Assembly: GCF_028553725.1 (NCBI RefSeq)
Contig: NZ_CP067126.1
Coordinates: 62,001 to 126,000, forward strand
From: Paracoccus alcaliphilus
GTDB lineage: Bacteria > Pseudomonadota > Alphaproteobacteria > Rhodobacterales > Rhodobacteraceae
Length of the DNA: 64,000 bases
Reading direction: 5' to 3'
Shown: piece after piece, positions 15,991-25,245 of the stretch
Numbering within the stretch: the stretch's first letter is position 1
How the letters are laid out: the number at the start of each line of letters is the position of its first letter
Translations under genes and position numbers: made by a program
Notes under the pieces: model-generated
The model's database searches: none
Told to the model about the DNA's origin: nothing
Seen by the model: the letters and a program-made list of their open reading frames with translations, nothing else

Positions 15991-16776
15991 ATGTCGAAGC
16001 GCCCGAATATCCGAGCTGGAGTTGTGTCTCCGTCGACTTCCAGCATTCTGGGGGCGGACGACGATGCTGCTTCCGGCTCCATCGGAGATCAGAACCACAT
16101 AAGGCTTGGCATCGCGCCACTGGTGGCGAATCCCAGTTTGCGCGACCTTGCCTATGATGCCATCAAGAATGCCATCACCGGAATGGACATCTATGGCAGC
16201 CCCGAGGAATTTCGTCTTGATGAACGGCAGCTGTCGCAAGACCTGGGCGTCAGTCGCACGCCGATCCGCGAGGCGCTGACCATCCTGGAGCAGGAAGGCT
16301 TCGTGCGGACCGTGCCGCGCCGCGGCGTCTTTGTCGTGCGTCTGTCCAAGCAGCAGATCATCGAAAGGATCACCGTCTGGGCCGCGTTGGAGAGCATGGC
16401 GGCCTATCTGGCCGCCGACCGTGCCAGCGCGCGGGAACTGCGCATGCTGCGCAAACTTTTCGAGGAATTCGAGCGCGCGCCCGATTCGGAGCATATGCAC
16501 GAATATTCCGAAGCGAATATCAACTTTCACCAGACGATCATCCGCCTTGGCGACTGCCAGCTTCTTGCCGAGATGTCGGCGAATCTGCTGATCCATGTGC
16601 GGGCCATCCGTAACGTCTCGCTTCGGCAGGACAACCGCGCCGAGCGTTCGCTTTCAGAGCACATGCAGATCATTGACGCCCTTGAGGCGCGCAATGGCGA
16701 ACTGGCCGCGCAGCTTGTCCGTCAGCATACGCTGGGGCTGGCCGCGCATGTCGATAAGCACGGCCTCTTTTCCTAG
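15991..16776 (+). CDS. GntR-family regulator, FCD (FadR) type, oxalate locus copy 1
   Basis: The 261-residue regulator has a polar N-terminal extension of about 40 residues, a winged helix (about 50-115: DERQLSQDLGVSRTPIREAL, VPRRGVFVVRLS) and an all-helical FCD ligand domain (about 125-255), whose usual metal ligands include the His of INFHQTI. The ATG at 15991 follows AAAGGA by 12 bases. It is a close paralogue of the second GntR gene at 22.7 kb, and both probably read the shared TGGYAT dyads. The inducer is likely oxalate or a CoA ester derived from it; this is inference. Confidence 0.88.
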   Translation: MSKRPNIRAGVVSPSTSSILGADDDAASGSIGDQNHIRLGIAPLVANPSLRDLAYDAIKNAITGMDIYGSPEEFRLDERQLSQDLGVSRTPIREALTILEQEGFVRTVPRRGVFVVRLSKQQIIERITVWAALESMAAYLAADRASARELRMLRKLFEEFERAPDSEHMHEYSEANINFHQTIIRLGDCQLLAEMSANLLIHVRAIRNVSLRQDNRAERSLSEHMQIIDALEARNGELAAQLVRQHTLGLAAHVDKHGLFS

Positions 16777-16930
16777 GCAGCCGTGTAACGGGCCTGCATT
16801 CTGGCTGACATGAAAACCCGCGCGCGCGGCGACCGTATTTATGTGCCGGTCGTTTGCGTGGGTTTTGCGGCTGGGCAGCGGATGCAGCCTGCCATCCTTC
16901 CGGGTATCGGGGTCAGCAGTTGACCTTTCG

Positions 16931-16947
16931 TGGCATTTAGTGTACCA
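16931..16947. promoter_or_regulatory. Dyad operator 4 (upstream of the first SucCD-like pair)
   Basis: TGGCAT-TTAGT-GTACCA fits the locus dyad with one mismatch. TTGACC at 16920-16925 precedes it, the same order as at site 3, and the ligase start codon is 63 bases downstream. Confidence 0.55.
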
Positions 16948-17010
16948 AATACCAAGGCGCCTTTGGTCGCGAGACGGGCAACGGCGACCGGATGCAAAGG
17001 GGGGGCGCCG

Positions 17011-18183
17011 ATGGATTTGCCAGAGTATCAGGCCAAGGAGATATTGGCTCAATATGGGGTGACCGTCCCCGAGGGGGCCTTGGCGCGCAGCGCGGTCGAG
17101 GCCGAAAACCGCGCAAGGGCGATCACCTGCGAGAAATTCGCCGTCAAGGCGCAGATCCACGCCGGTGGACGCGGGCTGGCCGGCGGCGTCAAGTTCGCCG
17201 CGACACCCAGCGCGGTCAGGGACGCGGCCGAGGTACTGATCGGCATGCGCCTTGTTACCGAGCAGACCGGACCGGCGGGCGAAGAGGTCGACAGCGTCTG
17301 GGTCGAGGCGGCAATTGACAATCGGCGCAACATCTACATCGCTTTCGTGATCGACGAGCGGAAGGGCGTGGCGCAACTGTTCGGCGCACCCGAAGGAGGT
17401 GTCGCCTTCGAAGAGAGCGCGCGGGCCGATCCCGGCATGCTCGAATCCCTTGAAGTGCCGCGCGACGGCGATCTTTCGGGGGTCGATGTGGCGGGATTTC
17501 TGGACCGCCTCGGGATCGATGGTGCGGCGGCACCGCACGGCGCCGCCCTGATCGCAAAGCTGGTCCGCGCGGCGACAGAGACCGACGCGCTGCTGGTCGA
17601 GATCAATCCGCTTGCAATCCTCTCGGACGGGCAGGTGGTGGCGGTCGATGCCAAGATGGTGATCGACGACAGCGCGCTCTATCGTCATCCCGAATTCGAG
17701 GATATCGCCCGCGCGGCGCCGCGCGACAAATACGAGCGTGTGGCGCGTGAGAACGACATCAATTTCGTCAAGATGGACGGTGATATCGGCGTCGTGGTCA
17801 ATGGTGCCGGGCTTGGGCTTGCCACCAATGACATGCTGATCGACGCCGGCGGGCGGCCTGCGAATTTCATGGACATCCGCACCACCGCCACCAGCCTGCA
17901 GATCGCCCGAGGCATCGGGGTGTTGCTTGAGGACCCTGCCGTCCGGGCGATCCTTGTCAACGTCCATGGCGGCGGCATGACGGTCTGCGATACGGTGGCC
18001 GAGGCGATCAACATCGCCTATTCGCGCAGCGCCCGCAAACCGCCAATCGTCTTTCGCGCGGCGGGGCAGAATGCGTCCTGGGCACTGAAGATCATGAAGG
18101 ACCGCCGCCTGCCCTTCGAACCCCATGACGACATCAGCGGTGCGGTAAAGCGCGTGATCGCGCTGGCGAAGGGAGCGGAATGA
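17011..18183 (+). CDS. SucC/MtkA-like ATP-grasp CoA ligase beta subunit (divergent copy)
   Basis: The 390-residue protein has the SucC layout: ATP-grasp start (MDLPEYQAKEILAQYGVTVP), [40 protein letters not shown], and GDIGVVVNGAGLGLATNDML near the C-terminal ligase domain. It differs clearly from the canonical SucC at 21.0 kb: for example, KFAATPSAVRD replaces the usual segment and MDIRTTATS replaces LDVGGGA. It may ligate a different acid, such as malate (MtkA) or oxalate. ATG 17011 fits the family N-terminus. It overlaps the alpha-subunit gene and lies behind dyad operator 4. Confidence 0.8.
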   Translation: MDLPEYQAKEILAQYGVTVPEGALARSAVEAENRARAITCEKFAVKAQIHAGGRGLAGGVKFAATPSAVRDAAEVLIGMRLVTEQTGPAGEEVDSVWVEAAIDNRRNIYIAFVIDERKGVAQLFGAPEGGVAFEESARADPGMLESLEVPRDGDLSGVDVAGFLDRLGIDGAAAPHGAALIAKLVRAATETDALLVEINPLAILSDGQVVAVDAKMVIDDSALYRHPEFEDIARAAPRDKYERVARENDINFVKMDGDIGVVVNGAGLGLATNDMLIDAGGRPANFMDIRTTATSLQIARGIGVLLEDPAVRAILVNVHGGGMTVCDTVAEAINIAYSRSARKPPIVFRAAGQNASWALKIMKDRRLPFEPHDDISGAVKRVIALAKGAE

Positions 18184-19061
18184 TGGCGGTACTGGTGGAT
18201 GAGCATACCCGTGTTCTGGTGCAGGGAATGACCGGGCGGGCAGGGACGTTCTATACCGATCTCGCGATGCGCTATGGCTCGACCTATGTCGCCGGCGTCC
18301 GGCCCGGCAAGGTCGGCACGTCGCATCTTGATCTGCCGGTGTTCGACACGGTGCGTCAGGCGACCGAGGCGACAGGTGCCAATGCCAGTCTGGTGCTGGT
18401 GCCGCCGCACAAGGCGGCAGAGGCGATGATCGAGGCGATCGAGGGCGGTATTGGCCTTGTCGTCTGCGTCACCGAGCGGGTGCCGGTGCATGACATGTTG
18501 CGGGTGCGGGCGGCGCTCAGGGGATCAGAGACCGAACTTGTCGGCCCGAACAGTCAGGGCGTGCTGGCCCCGGGTCTTTGCAAGATCGGCGTCATGGCGA
18601 CCTCGAATGCCACGGCGGGCCGGGTCGGCATCGTGTCGCGATCAGCCTCGCTGACCAGCGAGATCGTGGCGCAGACCAGCGCCGCAGGGCTTGGCCAGTC
18701 AACCACGATCGGCGTCGGCGGGGACCTTATCCACGGCATTGGCTTCCGCCGCTGTCTTGAGCTGTTCAAGGACGATCCTGCGACCGAAGGCGTCATTCTG
18801 ATCGGCGAGATCGGCGGCAGCGAGGAAGAGGCCGCCGCTGACTATCTGGCGTCGGTCGATTACGGCAAGCCCGTGGTCGCGCTGGTCGTGGGGCGCCATG
18901 CGCCGACGCAGCGCCGGATGGGCCATGCCGGAACCCTTGCTGTCCTTGGCGGTGGCACAGCCGATGCCAAGGTCAGACGCCTTCAGGACGCTGGCGCGGT
19001 GATCGCGCAGAACGCAGACGAGGTCGCGGGGCTGATGCGTCAGGCCCTCGGCGATGCCTGA
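18180..19061 (+). CDS. SucD/MtkB-like CoA ligase alpha subunit (divergent copy)
   Basis: The 293-residue subunit has the CoA-binding start (VDEHTRVLVQGMTGRAGTFY), the conserved LVGPNSQGVLAPG, GLGQSTTIGVGGDLIHG and the phosphohistidine motif RRMGHAG, so the catalytic His is kept. It pairs with the preceding beta subunit; start and stop overlap (ATGA; an alternative ATG lies at 18183). SERVPVHDM-like changes (here TERVPVHDM) and PNSQG in place of PNCPG separate it from standard SucD. Substrate unproven; the oxalate locus suggests oxalate, formate or a C4 acid. A quinone oxidoreductase gene follows after 36 bases in the same direction. Confidence 0.8.
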   Translation: MMAVLVDEHTRVLVQGMTGRAGTFYTDLAMRYGSTYVAGVRPGKVGTSHLDLPVFDTVRQATEATGANASLVLVPPHKAAEAMIEAIEGGIGLVVCVTERVPVHDMLRVRAALRGSETELVGPNSQGVLAPGLCKIGVMATSNATAGRVGIVSRSASLTSEIVAQTSAAGLGQSTTIGVGGDLIHGIGFRRCLELFKDDPATEGVILIGEIGGSEEEAAADYLASVDYGKPVVALVVGRHAPTQRRMGHAGTLAVLGGGTADAKVRRLQDAGAVIAQNADEVAGLMRQALGDA

Positions 19062-19097
19062 TGGCCGTCACCCTTACCAGATCAGCAGGAGAGTAAC

Positions 19098-20081
19098 GTG
19101 ATCCCGGATGAAATGTCTGTCGTTGTCGCACGCGAGCCGGGCGGGCCCGACGTATTGCAGCCCGGCCGCCGGCCGGTACCCGCGCCCGGTCCGGGCGAGG
19201 TGCTGATCCGCGTGACCGCCATCGGCGTCAACGGCCCGGACATTGTTCAGCGCAAGGGTCTGTATCCGCCACCCGAAGGGGCGTCGGATCTTCTGGGTCT
19301 TGAGGTGTCGGGAGAAATCGTCGCGCTGGGTGATCGCGTTGATGGCTGGCAGACGGGCGACCGGGTGACGGCGCTGACCAATGGCGGCGGTTATGCCGAA
19401 TATGTCGCCGTGGACGCGCGGCACTGTCTGCCGATTCCCGAAGGCGTTGACGAAACGGATGCCGCCGGTCTGCCAGAGACCTTTTTCACCGTCTGGAGCA
19501 ATATCTTCCACGGCGCGGCCATCGCCTCGGGTACGGTGTTCCTTGTTCACGGCGGGGCGGGGGGCATCGGCTCGACGGCGGTTCAGATGGGTGCGGCGTT
19601 CGGGCTGCGGGTCTTTGCCACCGCGGGCTCGGACGAGGATTGCGCCTTCTGCCGGGAACTTGGCGCCGAGCGCGCCATCGACTTCCGCACGGAGGATTTC
19701 GTTGAAATCGTCCGCGAAGCCGGCGGGGCGGATGTCATCCTCGACATCATCGGGGGTGACTATGTTGCGCGCAACATCAAGGCGGCGCGGCACGATGCCC
19801 GTATCGTGCAGCTTGCCTTCAACATGGGCTCGAAAGTCGAGATCAACCTGATGCCGGTCATGCTGAAGCGGCTGGTCTATACCGGATCGACGCTTCGCAG
19901 CCGCTCGCCTGAGTTCAAGGCCGAGGTGGCCGCCGCACTCAAGGCGCAGGTCTGGCCGCTTTTCGCGGAAGGCAGGCTGCGCCCGGTCACCCATATGGTG
20001 CTGCCTTTCGCCGAAGCGGCGAAGGCGCATGCGATCATGGAATCGGCTGGGCATCGGGGAAAAATTCTGTTGCGCCCCTGA
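19098..20081 (+). CDS. Zinc-independent NAD(P)H:quinone oxidoreductase (PIG3-like MDR)
   Basis: The 327-residue protein belongs to the medium-chain reductases without zinc: MSVVVAREPGGPDVLQ at the start, NGPDIVQRKGLYPPPEGASD, FLVHGGAGGIGSTAVQMGAA (NADPH-binding), and FAEAAKAHAIMESAGHRGKI near the end, all typical of the PIG3/QorA-like group. It uses NADPH to reduce quinones or enoyl-type compounds. It is third in the unit with the SucCD-like pair, 36 bases behind, and a 10-bp stem follows. Its role in oxalate use is unclear; supply or removal of a reactive side product such as an aldehyde is possible. Confidence 0.85.
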   Translation: MIPDEMSVVVAREPGGPDVLQPGRRPVPAPGPGEVLIRVTAIGVNGPDIVQRKGLYPPPEGASDLLGLEVSGEIVALGDRVDGWQTGDRVTALTNGGGYAEYVAVDARHCLPIPEGVDETDAAGLPETFFTVWSNIFHGAAIASGTVFLVHGGAGGIGSTAVQMGAAFGLRVFATAGSDEDCAFCRELGAERAIDFRTEDFVEIVREAGGADVILDIIGGDYVARNIKAARHDARIVQLAFNMGSKVEINLMPVMLKRLVYTGSTLRSRSPEFKAEVAAALKAQVWPLFAEGRLRPVTHMVLPFAEAAKAHAIMESAGHRGKILLRP

Positions 20082-20107
20082 GCAAATACCGACCCGTTCG
20101 CGCGGAG

Positions 20108-20139
20108 TTCCGCCCCGAGCCGCAGAGGCCGGGGCGGAA
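20108..20139. terminator. Stem-loop between convergent operons
   Basis: TTCCGCCCCG (20108-20117) pairs perfectly with CGGGGCGGAA (20130-20139). It lies 27 bases past the quinone oxidoreductase stop and 6 bases before the end of the minus-strand sucD, so it can serve both directions. No T-run follows. Confidence 0.55.
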
Positions 20140-20145
20140 GGGGTT

Positions 20146-21033
20146 TCAGGCGCGGCCCAATGCCCGAAGCACGGCACCGCCAAGATCGGCAGGGCTTTCG
20201 GCAACGGTGATACCAGCGGACTTCATCGCCTCGATCTTGTCCTCGGCACCGCCCTGACCGCCCGAGACGATGGCCCCGGCATGGCCCATGCGGCGCCCCG
20301 GCGGTGCGGTGCGTCCGGCGATGAAACCGGCGGTGGGCTTGGAGCGTCCGCGCCTGGCCTCGTCCATGAGGAACTGCGCTGCCTCCTCTTCGGCCGAGCC
20401 GCCGATCTCGCCGATCATGATGATCGATTCGGTTTCGGGATCGGCAAGGAACCATTCCAGCACGTCGATATGTTCGGTCCCCTTGATCGGATCGCCGCCG
20501 ATGCCGACGCAGGTGCTTTGCCCAAGCCCCACATCCGAGGTCTGCTTCACCGCCTCATAGGTCAGCGTGCCCGAACGCGAAACGACGCCGACCGAGCCGC
20601 GCTTGTGGATATGACCGGGCATGATGCCGATCTTGCAGGCGTCGGGGGTAATGACGCCGGGGCAGTTGGGGCCGATCAGCAAGGAACCGGAACTTTGCAA
20701 CGCCCGCTTGACCTTCATCATGTCAAGCACCGGCACGCCTTCGGTGATGGCGACGATCAGTTCGATCCCGGCATCAATCGCCTCAAGGATGGCGTCGGCG
20801 GCAAAGGGCGGCGGAACATAGATCGCGCTTGCATTGGCCCCGGTCCGCTCGCGCGCCTCGGCCACGGTGTTGAACACGGGCAGGTCGATATGTGTTTCGC
20901 CGCCCTTGCCCGGCGTGACGCCGCCGACCATCTGCGTGCCATAGGCGACCGCCTGCTCGGAATGGAATGTCCCCTGAGAGCCGGTCAGGCCCTGACAGAT
21001 GACGCGGGTGTTCTGGTCAACGAGAATGGCCAT
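20146..21033 (-). CDS. sucD: Succinate--CoA ligase alpha subunit (canonical type)
   Basis: The 295-residue protein is a standard Suc[72 protein letters not shown] and the phosphohistidine loop [10 protein letters not shown]. It binds CoA and carries the phosphohistidine in the conversion between succinate, CoA, ATP and succinyl-CoA, ADP. The start overlaps the sucC stop by one base (TGATG). Most relatives keep sucCD with sucAB or mdh; finding it inside an oxalate locus suggests a dedicated role, for example keeping a succinyl-CoA pool as CoA donor for oxalate. Confidence 0.88.
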   Translation of the reverse strand: MAILVDQNTRVICQGLTGSQGTFHSEQAVAYGTQMVGGVTPGKGGETHIDLPVFNTVAEARERTGANASAIYVPPPFAADAILEAIDAGIELIVAITEGVPVLDMMKVKRALQSSGSLLIGPNCPGVITPDACKIGIMPGHIHKRGSVGVVSRSGTLTYEAVKQTSDVGLGQSTCVGIGGDPIKGTEHIDVLEWFLADPETESIIMIGEIGGSAEEEAAQFLMDEARRGRSKPTAGFIAGRTAPPGRRMGHAGAIVSGGQGGAEDKIEAMKSAGITVAESPADLGGAVLRALGRA

Positions 21034-22232
21034 CACGCATACTCCTTCACTGCCGCGACGATCTTTTGCGCCGCATCTGCCAGATCGTCGGCCGCGATGA
21101 CATCGAGGCCCGATTCGTTGAGGATCTTCTTGCCCAGCTCGACATTGGTGCCTTCCAGACGCACGACCAGCGGAACCTTCAGCCCCACCTCCTTCACGGC
21201 GGCGATCACACCCTCGGCGATGACGTCGCAACGCATGATCCCACCGAAGATATTGATAAGGATGCCTTTCACCTGCGGGTCCGAGGTGATGATCTTGAAC
21301 GCCTCGGTCACCTTCTCGGTGGTCGCCCCGCCGCCGACATCAAGGAAATTCGCCGGTTCCGCGCCGAACAGCTTGATGATGTCCATGGTCGCCATCGCCA
21401 GACCGGCGCCGTTGACCATGCAGCCGATCTCGCCATCCAGCGCGATATAGTTGAGGTCGAATTTCGACGCGGCCAGTTCCTTCGGATCCTCCTCGGTCTC
21501 GTCGCGCAGAGCAAGGATTTCGGGCTGGCGATAAAGCGCGTTCGAATCGAAACCCATCTTCGCGTCGAGGCAACGCAGTTCGCCCTTGTCGGTGACGATC
21601 AGCGGGTTGACTTCCAGCATTTCGGCGTCCTTTTCAACGAACAGCCGGTAAAGGCGGCCGACCAGTTCGACGCATTGGCGCACCTGACGTCCCTCAAGAC
21701 CAAGCGCGAAGGCGACGCGGCGGCCATGAAAACCCGAGATGCCGGTGGCGGGATCAACGGTGAAGGTGACGATGCGGTCGGGGGTTTTCGCCGCGACCTC
21801 CTCGATATCCATGCCGCCTTCGGTCGAGCAGACAAAGGCGATGTGGCTGGTCTTCCGGTCGATCAGCAGCGCGAGGTACAGTTCGCGGGCGATGCCGGCG
21901 CCTTCCTCGATATAGATACGGTTGACGGTGCGTCCTGCCGGCCCGCTTTGATGGGTGACGAGGGTGCGGCCAAGCATGCGCTGCACCTCATCGGCGGCCT
22001 CTTCGACCGAGCGCGTCAGACGCACGCCGCCCTTTTCGCCTGCCGAGGCTTCCTTGAAGTGCCCCTTGCCGCGTCCGCCGGCGTGGATTTGAGCCTTGAC
22101 GACCCAGACCGGCCCGTCAAGTTCGCTGGCCGCTGTCTTCGCCTCTTCTGCCTTCAGCACGACGCGCCCATCCGAAACCGGCACGCCGTATTCCCGCATC
22201 AGCTGCTTGGCCTGATATTCGTGAATGTTCAA
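21033..22232 (-). CDS. sucC: Succinate--CoA ligase beta subunit (canonical type, TTG start)
   Basis: The 399-residue protein shows [90 protein letters not shown] and [16 protein letters not shown], all SucC hallmarks. The start is a TTG at 22232 behind GGGAGGAAAGCC: this places NIHEYQ directly after the first residue, as in all family members, whereas the upstream frame adds ten unrelated residues. It forms a unit with sucD. Its promoter carries the best dyad operator of the locus over the -10 box, so it should be controlled with the oxalate genes. Confidence 0.88.
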   Translation of the reverse strand: MNIHEYQAKQLMREYGVPVSDGRVVLKAEEAKTAASELDGPVWVVKAQIHAGGRGKGHFKEASAGEKGGVRLTRSVEEAADEVQRMLGRTLVTHQSGPAGRTVNRIYIEEGAGIARELYLALLIDRKTSHIAFVCSTEGGMDIEEVAAKTPDRIVTFTVDPATGISGFHGRRVAFALGLEGRQVRQCVELVGRLYRLFVEKDAEMLEVNPLIVTDKGELRCLDAKMGFDSNALYRQPEILALRDETEEDPKELAASKFDLNYIALDGEIGCMVNGAGLAMATMDIIKLFGAEPANFLDVGGGATTEKVTEAFKIITSDPQVKGILINIFGGIMRCDVIAEGVIAAVKEVGLKVPLVVRLEGTNVELGKKILNESGLDVIAADDLADAAQKIVAAVKEYA

Positions 22233-22426
22233 GGCTTTCCTCCCTGTGGTCGGTACCGCCACACCCGGTCACCTGACAGGGTGCGTCATGCGGTACCAGC
22301 GGTGAACCGCCCCGCCCGCGACGTCGCGTGGATGAACCATCTTCGCGGGCCGCGTGGCGGGCGACGAGCGCGCAATCGGTGACGAGGTTGTGCAAAACGG
22401 CACTTTCCTGCGCTGACTCGTGTAGT

Positions 22427-22443
22427 TGGTATTCCAGATACCA
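22427..22443. promoter_or_regulatory. Dyad operator 5 (over the sucCD promoter)
   Basis: TGGTAT-TCCAG-ATACCA is a perfect inverted repeat and the best example of the locus dyad. It covers the -10 box of the sucCD promoter (CAGATA on the plus strand, 22435-22440). Confidence 0.7.
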
Positions 22444-22463
22444 CATTGAGTTTTCCTGATCAA
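22435..22463 (-). promoter_or_regulatory. Predicted sucCD promoter
   Basis: On the minus strand TTGATC (22463-22458) is followed after 17 bases by TATCTG (22440-22435). The start codon of sucC lies about 200 bases downstream, so the leader is long. Confidence 0.5.
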
Positions 22464-22597
22464 GCGCCGCAGATTTGGAATATTTACCAATATAAATCAA
22501 TTATTTAATTGGCAAATTGGCCCAAAGAACCTGTTTGGCATGTCAAGAAATTTTTCATTTCCGGAAAAGATGTTGCAAGCGAAAATAGCGTGGTCTA

Positions 22598-22614
22598 TGG
22601 TATGCCAGATATCG
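22598..22614. promoter_or_regulatory. Dyad operator 6 (upstream of gntR2-oxc), weaker
   Basis: TGGTAT-GCCAG-ATATCG keeps the left arm and four of six right-arm bases. The first ten bases, TGGTATGCCA, are themselves a near-palindrome resembling those at site 3. It lies 46 bases before the regulator start. Confidence 0.45.
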
Positions 22615-22659
22615 ACAGCAACCGGGCCAGACCCGTTGCCAGAGAGGAGAGATCGGTTC

Positions 22660-23394
22660 GTGAGTGAGGGGCGTCATATGACCACAAGCATCCGGCTTAA
22701 GCCGCTGGCGGTCAGTGCCACGCTGAAGGACCGCATCTACAATGCGCTGCGTGGCGCGATACTGAACATGAACATCTATGGCGAGGGGGCCGATCTCCGG
22801 CTTGATGAGCGCAAGATGGCGGCCGAACTTGGCATCTCGCGCACGCCGCTGCGCGAGGCGGTGGCCCGGCTGGAACATGATGGCTATGTCGAGATCCGGC
22901 CGCGCAAGGGCGTCTATGTCCGGCGCAAGTCGCTGGATGAGGTTCTCGAGGTGATCGTGGTCTGGGCCGCGATCGAAAGCATGGCGGCGCGGCTGGCGGT
23001 GGAAATCGCCGACGATGCCGAACTGCACTCGCTGCGTGAGCTTGGCACGGAATTCGGCGGCAACGCGGCGCGGGCCGATATTCTGGAATATACCGGGCAC
23101 AACATCCGCTTTCACCAGCGGATCCTCGACCTCTCTGGTTGCGCGATGCTGATATCGATCGCCGATGGCCTGTTCCTGCACATGCAGGCGGTCCGGCAGC
23201 GCGCGATGGGTGAGAGCGACCGGGCCGGACGCTCGGTGGTCGATCACATGGCGATCATCGAGGCGCTGGAGAGTCGGGACGCTGATCTCGCCTCGCAGTT
23301 GGTGCGCGAACATACGATGCGGTTGCACGAGCATGTTCGGCGCACCTGGACGGGACTGGAAACCCAATCCGGGGCTCAGGGCATGTCAGCATGA
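22660..23394 (+). CDS. GntR-family regulator, FCD type, oxalate locus copy 2
   Basis: The 244-residue regulator has a winged helix (DERKMAAELGISRTPLREAV; IRPRKGVYVRRKS) and a helical FCD domain (VVWAAIESMAARLAVEIADD, then NIRFHQRILDLSG). GTG 22660 is chosen because AGAGGAGA lies nine bases ahead; ATG 22678 is an alternative. It resembles copy 1 throughout, including IYG, LRLDER and VVWAAIESMAA blocks, so the two arose by duplication. It heads the transcription unit with oxc, frc and the PanE2-like gene, and a dyad lies just upstream, which implies autoregulation as well as control of oxalate catabolism. Confidence 0.88.
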   Translation: MSEGRHMTTSIRLKPLAVSATLKDRIYNALRGAILNMNIYGEGADLRLDERKMAAELGISRTPLREAVARLEHDGYVEIRPRKGVYVRRKSLDEVLEVIVVWAAIESMAARLAVEIADDAELHSLRELGTEFGGNAARADILEYTGHNIRFHQRILDLSGCAMLISIADGLFLHMQAVRQRAMGESDRAGRSVVDHMAIIEALESRDADLASQLVREHTMRLHEHVRRTWTGLETQSGAQGMSA

Positions 23395-23448
23395 AGTCGA
23401 TGCTGCGGCACAGGGATCCCGAATATTTAGACGCGGAGGAGAGATAGC

Positions 23449-25203
23449 ATGAATGTGACAATCCAAGCCCAGCCCACCGATCAGGTCGAAGGCCAGGACG
23501 CGCTGCACGCGCTGACCGATGGCTTTCATCTGATCATCGATGCTCTCAAGCTGAACGATATCAACAATATCTATAACGTGCCGGGAATTCCGATCACCGA
23601 TCTTGGCCGACTTGCTCAGGCCGAGGGGATGCGGGTGATTTCCTTCCGCCACGAGCAACATGCAGGCTATGCCGCGTCGATCGCAGGTTATCTGACCAAG
23701 AAGCCGGGCATCTGCCTGACCGTGTCCGCGCCGGGCTTTCTCAATGGCCTGACCGCGCTTGCCAACGCGACGACCAACTGCTTCCCGATGATCCTGATCA
23801 GCGGCTCTTCCGAGCGCGAGATCGTTGATTTGCAGCAGGGCGACTATGAAGAGATGGACCAGCTTGCCATCGCCCGGCCGCATTGCAAGGCCGCCTATCG
23901 CGTGCTTCACGCCGAGGATATCGGCATCGGTATCGCCCGCGCCATCCGCGCCGCGGTTTCCGGCCGCCCCGGCGGCGTCTATCTGGACCTGCCGGCCAAG
24001 CTTCTGGCCCAGACCATGGATGCCGAGGAGGGCCGCCGGTCGCTGGTCAAGGTTATCGACGCCGCGCCGCGCCAGATCCCCGAGCCAAAGGCGGTTGAGC
24101 GTGCCATCGACGTCCTACGCGGCGCCAAGCGCCCGCTAATCATCCTCGGCAAGGGCGCCGCCTATGCCCAGGCCGATGCCACGATCCGCAATTTCGTCGA
24201 GACCTCGGGCATCCCTTACCTGCCGATGAGCATGGCAAAGGGTTTGCTGCCTGACGACCATCCGCAATCGGCTGGCGCGGCCCGCTCGCTCGCGCTCAAG
24301 GAAGCCGACGCGGTTGTGCTGATCGGCGCGCGCCTCAACTGGCTGCTGTCGCACGGCAAGGGGAAAAGCTGGGGTCAGCCCGGCAGCAAGAAATTCGTCC
24401 ATATCGATATCGAACCGCGCGAGATGGACAGCAACGTGCCGATCGACGCACCTTTGGTGGGCGATGTCGAATCCTGCCTCGAGGCGCTGCTTGCGCAGAT
24501 GGGCAGCAATTGGCAGACCCCGCCAGCCGACTGGACCGGCAAGCTGGGTGAGCGCAAGGAAACCAACATCGCCAAGATGGCGACGAAGCTGAACAAGAAC
24601 TCGGCGCCAATGGATTTCCACACCGCGCTTGCGCCGCTGCGCCGGATCATCAAGGACCGGCCGGACGTGATTCTTGTCAATGAAGGCGCCAATACGCTGG
24701 ACCTGACCCGCGGCATCATCGACATGTATGCGCCGCGCCACCGGCTGGATGTCGGCACCTGGGGCGTGATGGGCGTCGGCATGGGCTCGGCCATCGCCGC
24801 CGCCGTCGAAACCGGCAAGCCGGTCCTTGCCATCGAGGGCGACAGTGCCTTCGGCTTCTGCGGCATGGAGGTCGAGACGATCTGCCGCTACAATCTGCCG
24901 GTCTGCGTGGTGATCTTCAACAACAACGGCATCTATCGCGGCACCGACATCAACCCGAGCGGCGGATCCGACGTGGCCACCACCGTCTTCGTCCCCGACT
25001 CGCGTTACGAGATGATGATGGAAGCCTTCGGCGGCGTCGGCGCCTATGCCACCACGCCGGATGAACTCGATCAGGCGGTGCGGCAGGCCCTCGAATCCGG
25101 CAAGCCGACCCTCGTGAATGCGGTGATCGATCCGGCCGCCGGCACCGAAAGCGGCAATATCGGCAGCCTCAACCCACAAAGCGCGCTGACCAAGAAAGCT
25201 TAA
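23449..25203 (+). CDS. oxc: Oxalyl-CoA decarboxylase
   Basis: The 584-residue thiamine diphosphate enzyme splits oxalyl-CoA into formyl-CoA and CO2. Visible marks: the N-terminal Glu in [20 protein letters not shown], the FAD-family-like central domain that here binds an ADP activator in known homologues, and the C-terminal thiamine motif [20 protein letters not shown] followed by [12 protein letters not shown]. Length and motifs match OXC of Oxalobacter formigenes closely. ATG 23449 follows GGAGGAGAG. It lies 54 bases behind gntR2 and 42 before frc, so the three are co-transcribed. Together Oxc and Frc form the oxalate decarboxylation cycle. Confidence 0.95.
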   Translation: MNVTIQAQPTDQVEGQDALHALTDGFHLIIDALKLNDINNIYNVPGIPITDLGRLAQAEGMRVISFRHEQHAGYAASIAGYLTKKPGICLTVSAPGFLNGLTALANATTNCFPMILISGSSEREIVDLQQGDYEEMDQLAIARPHCKAAYRVLHAEDIGIGIARAIRAAVSGRPGGVYLDLPAKLLAQTMDAEEGRRSLVKVIDAAPRQIPEPKAVERAIDVLRGAKRPLIILGKGAAYAQADATIRNFVETSGIPYLPMSMAKGLLPDDHPQSAGAARSLALKEADAVVLIGARLNWLLSHGKGKSWGQPGSKKFVHIDIEPREMDSNVPIDAPLVGDVESCLEALLAQMGSNWQTPPADWTGKLGERKETNIAKMATKLNKNSAPMDFHTALAPLRRIIKDRPDVILVNEGANTLDLTRGIIDMYAPRHRLDVGTWGVMGVGMGSAIAAAVETGKPVLAIEGDSAFGFCGMEVETICRYNLPVCVVIFNNNGIYRGTDINPSGGSDVATTVFVPDSRYEMMMEAFGGVGAYATTPDELDQAVRQALESGKPTLVNAVIDPAAGTESGNIGSLNPQSALTKKA

Positions 25204-25245
25204 CGCCCCTCAGCCGGGAAACGCGGAACAGAAAAGGAATATGCC

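Larger units (their letters stand above)
22233..22659. other. Divergent control region between sucCD and gntR2-oxc
   Basis: This 427-base region is AT-rich between 22470 and 22560, unlike its surroundings. It carries the sucCD promoter and dyads 5 and 6, plus a partial half-site (TGGCAT, 22536-22541) and a TTGG...CCAA repeat near 22475-22492. No gene was recognised. Confidence 0.6.

Noticed and set aside
22475..22492. TTGG...CCAA repeat near the sucCD/gntR2 region as a seventh operator
   Set aside because: The spacing between arms differs from the 6-5-6 pattern, so it was not counted with the other six.
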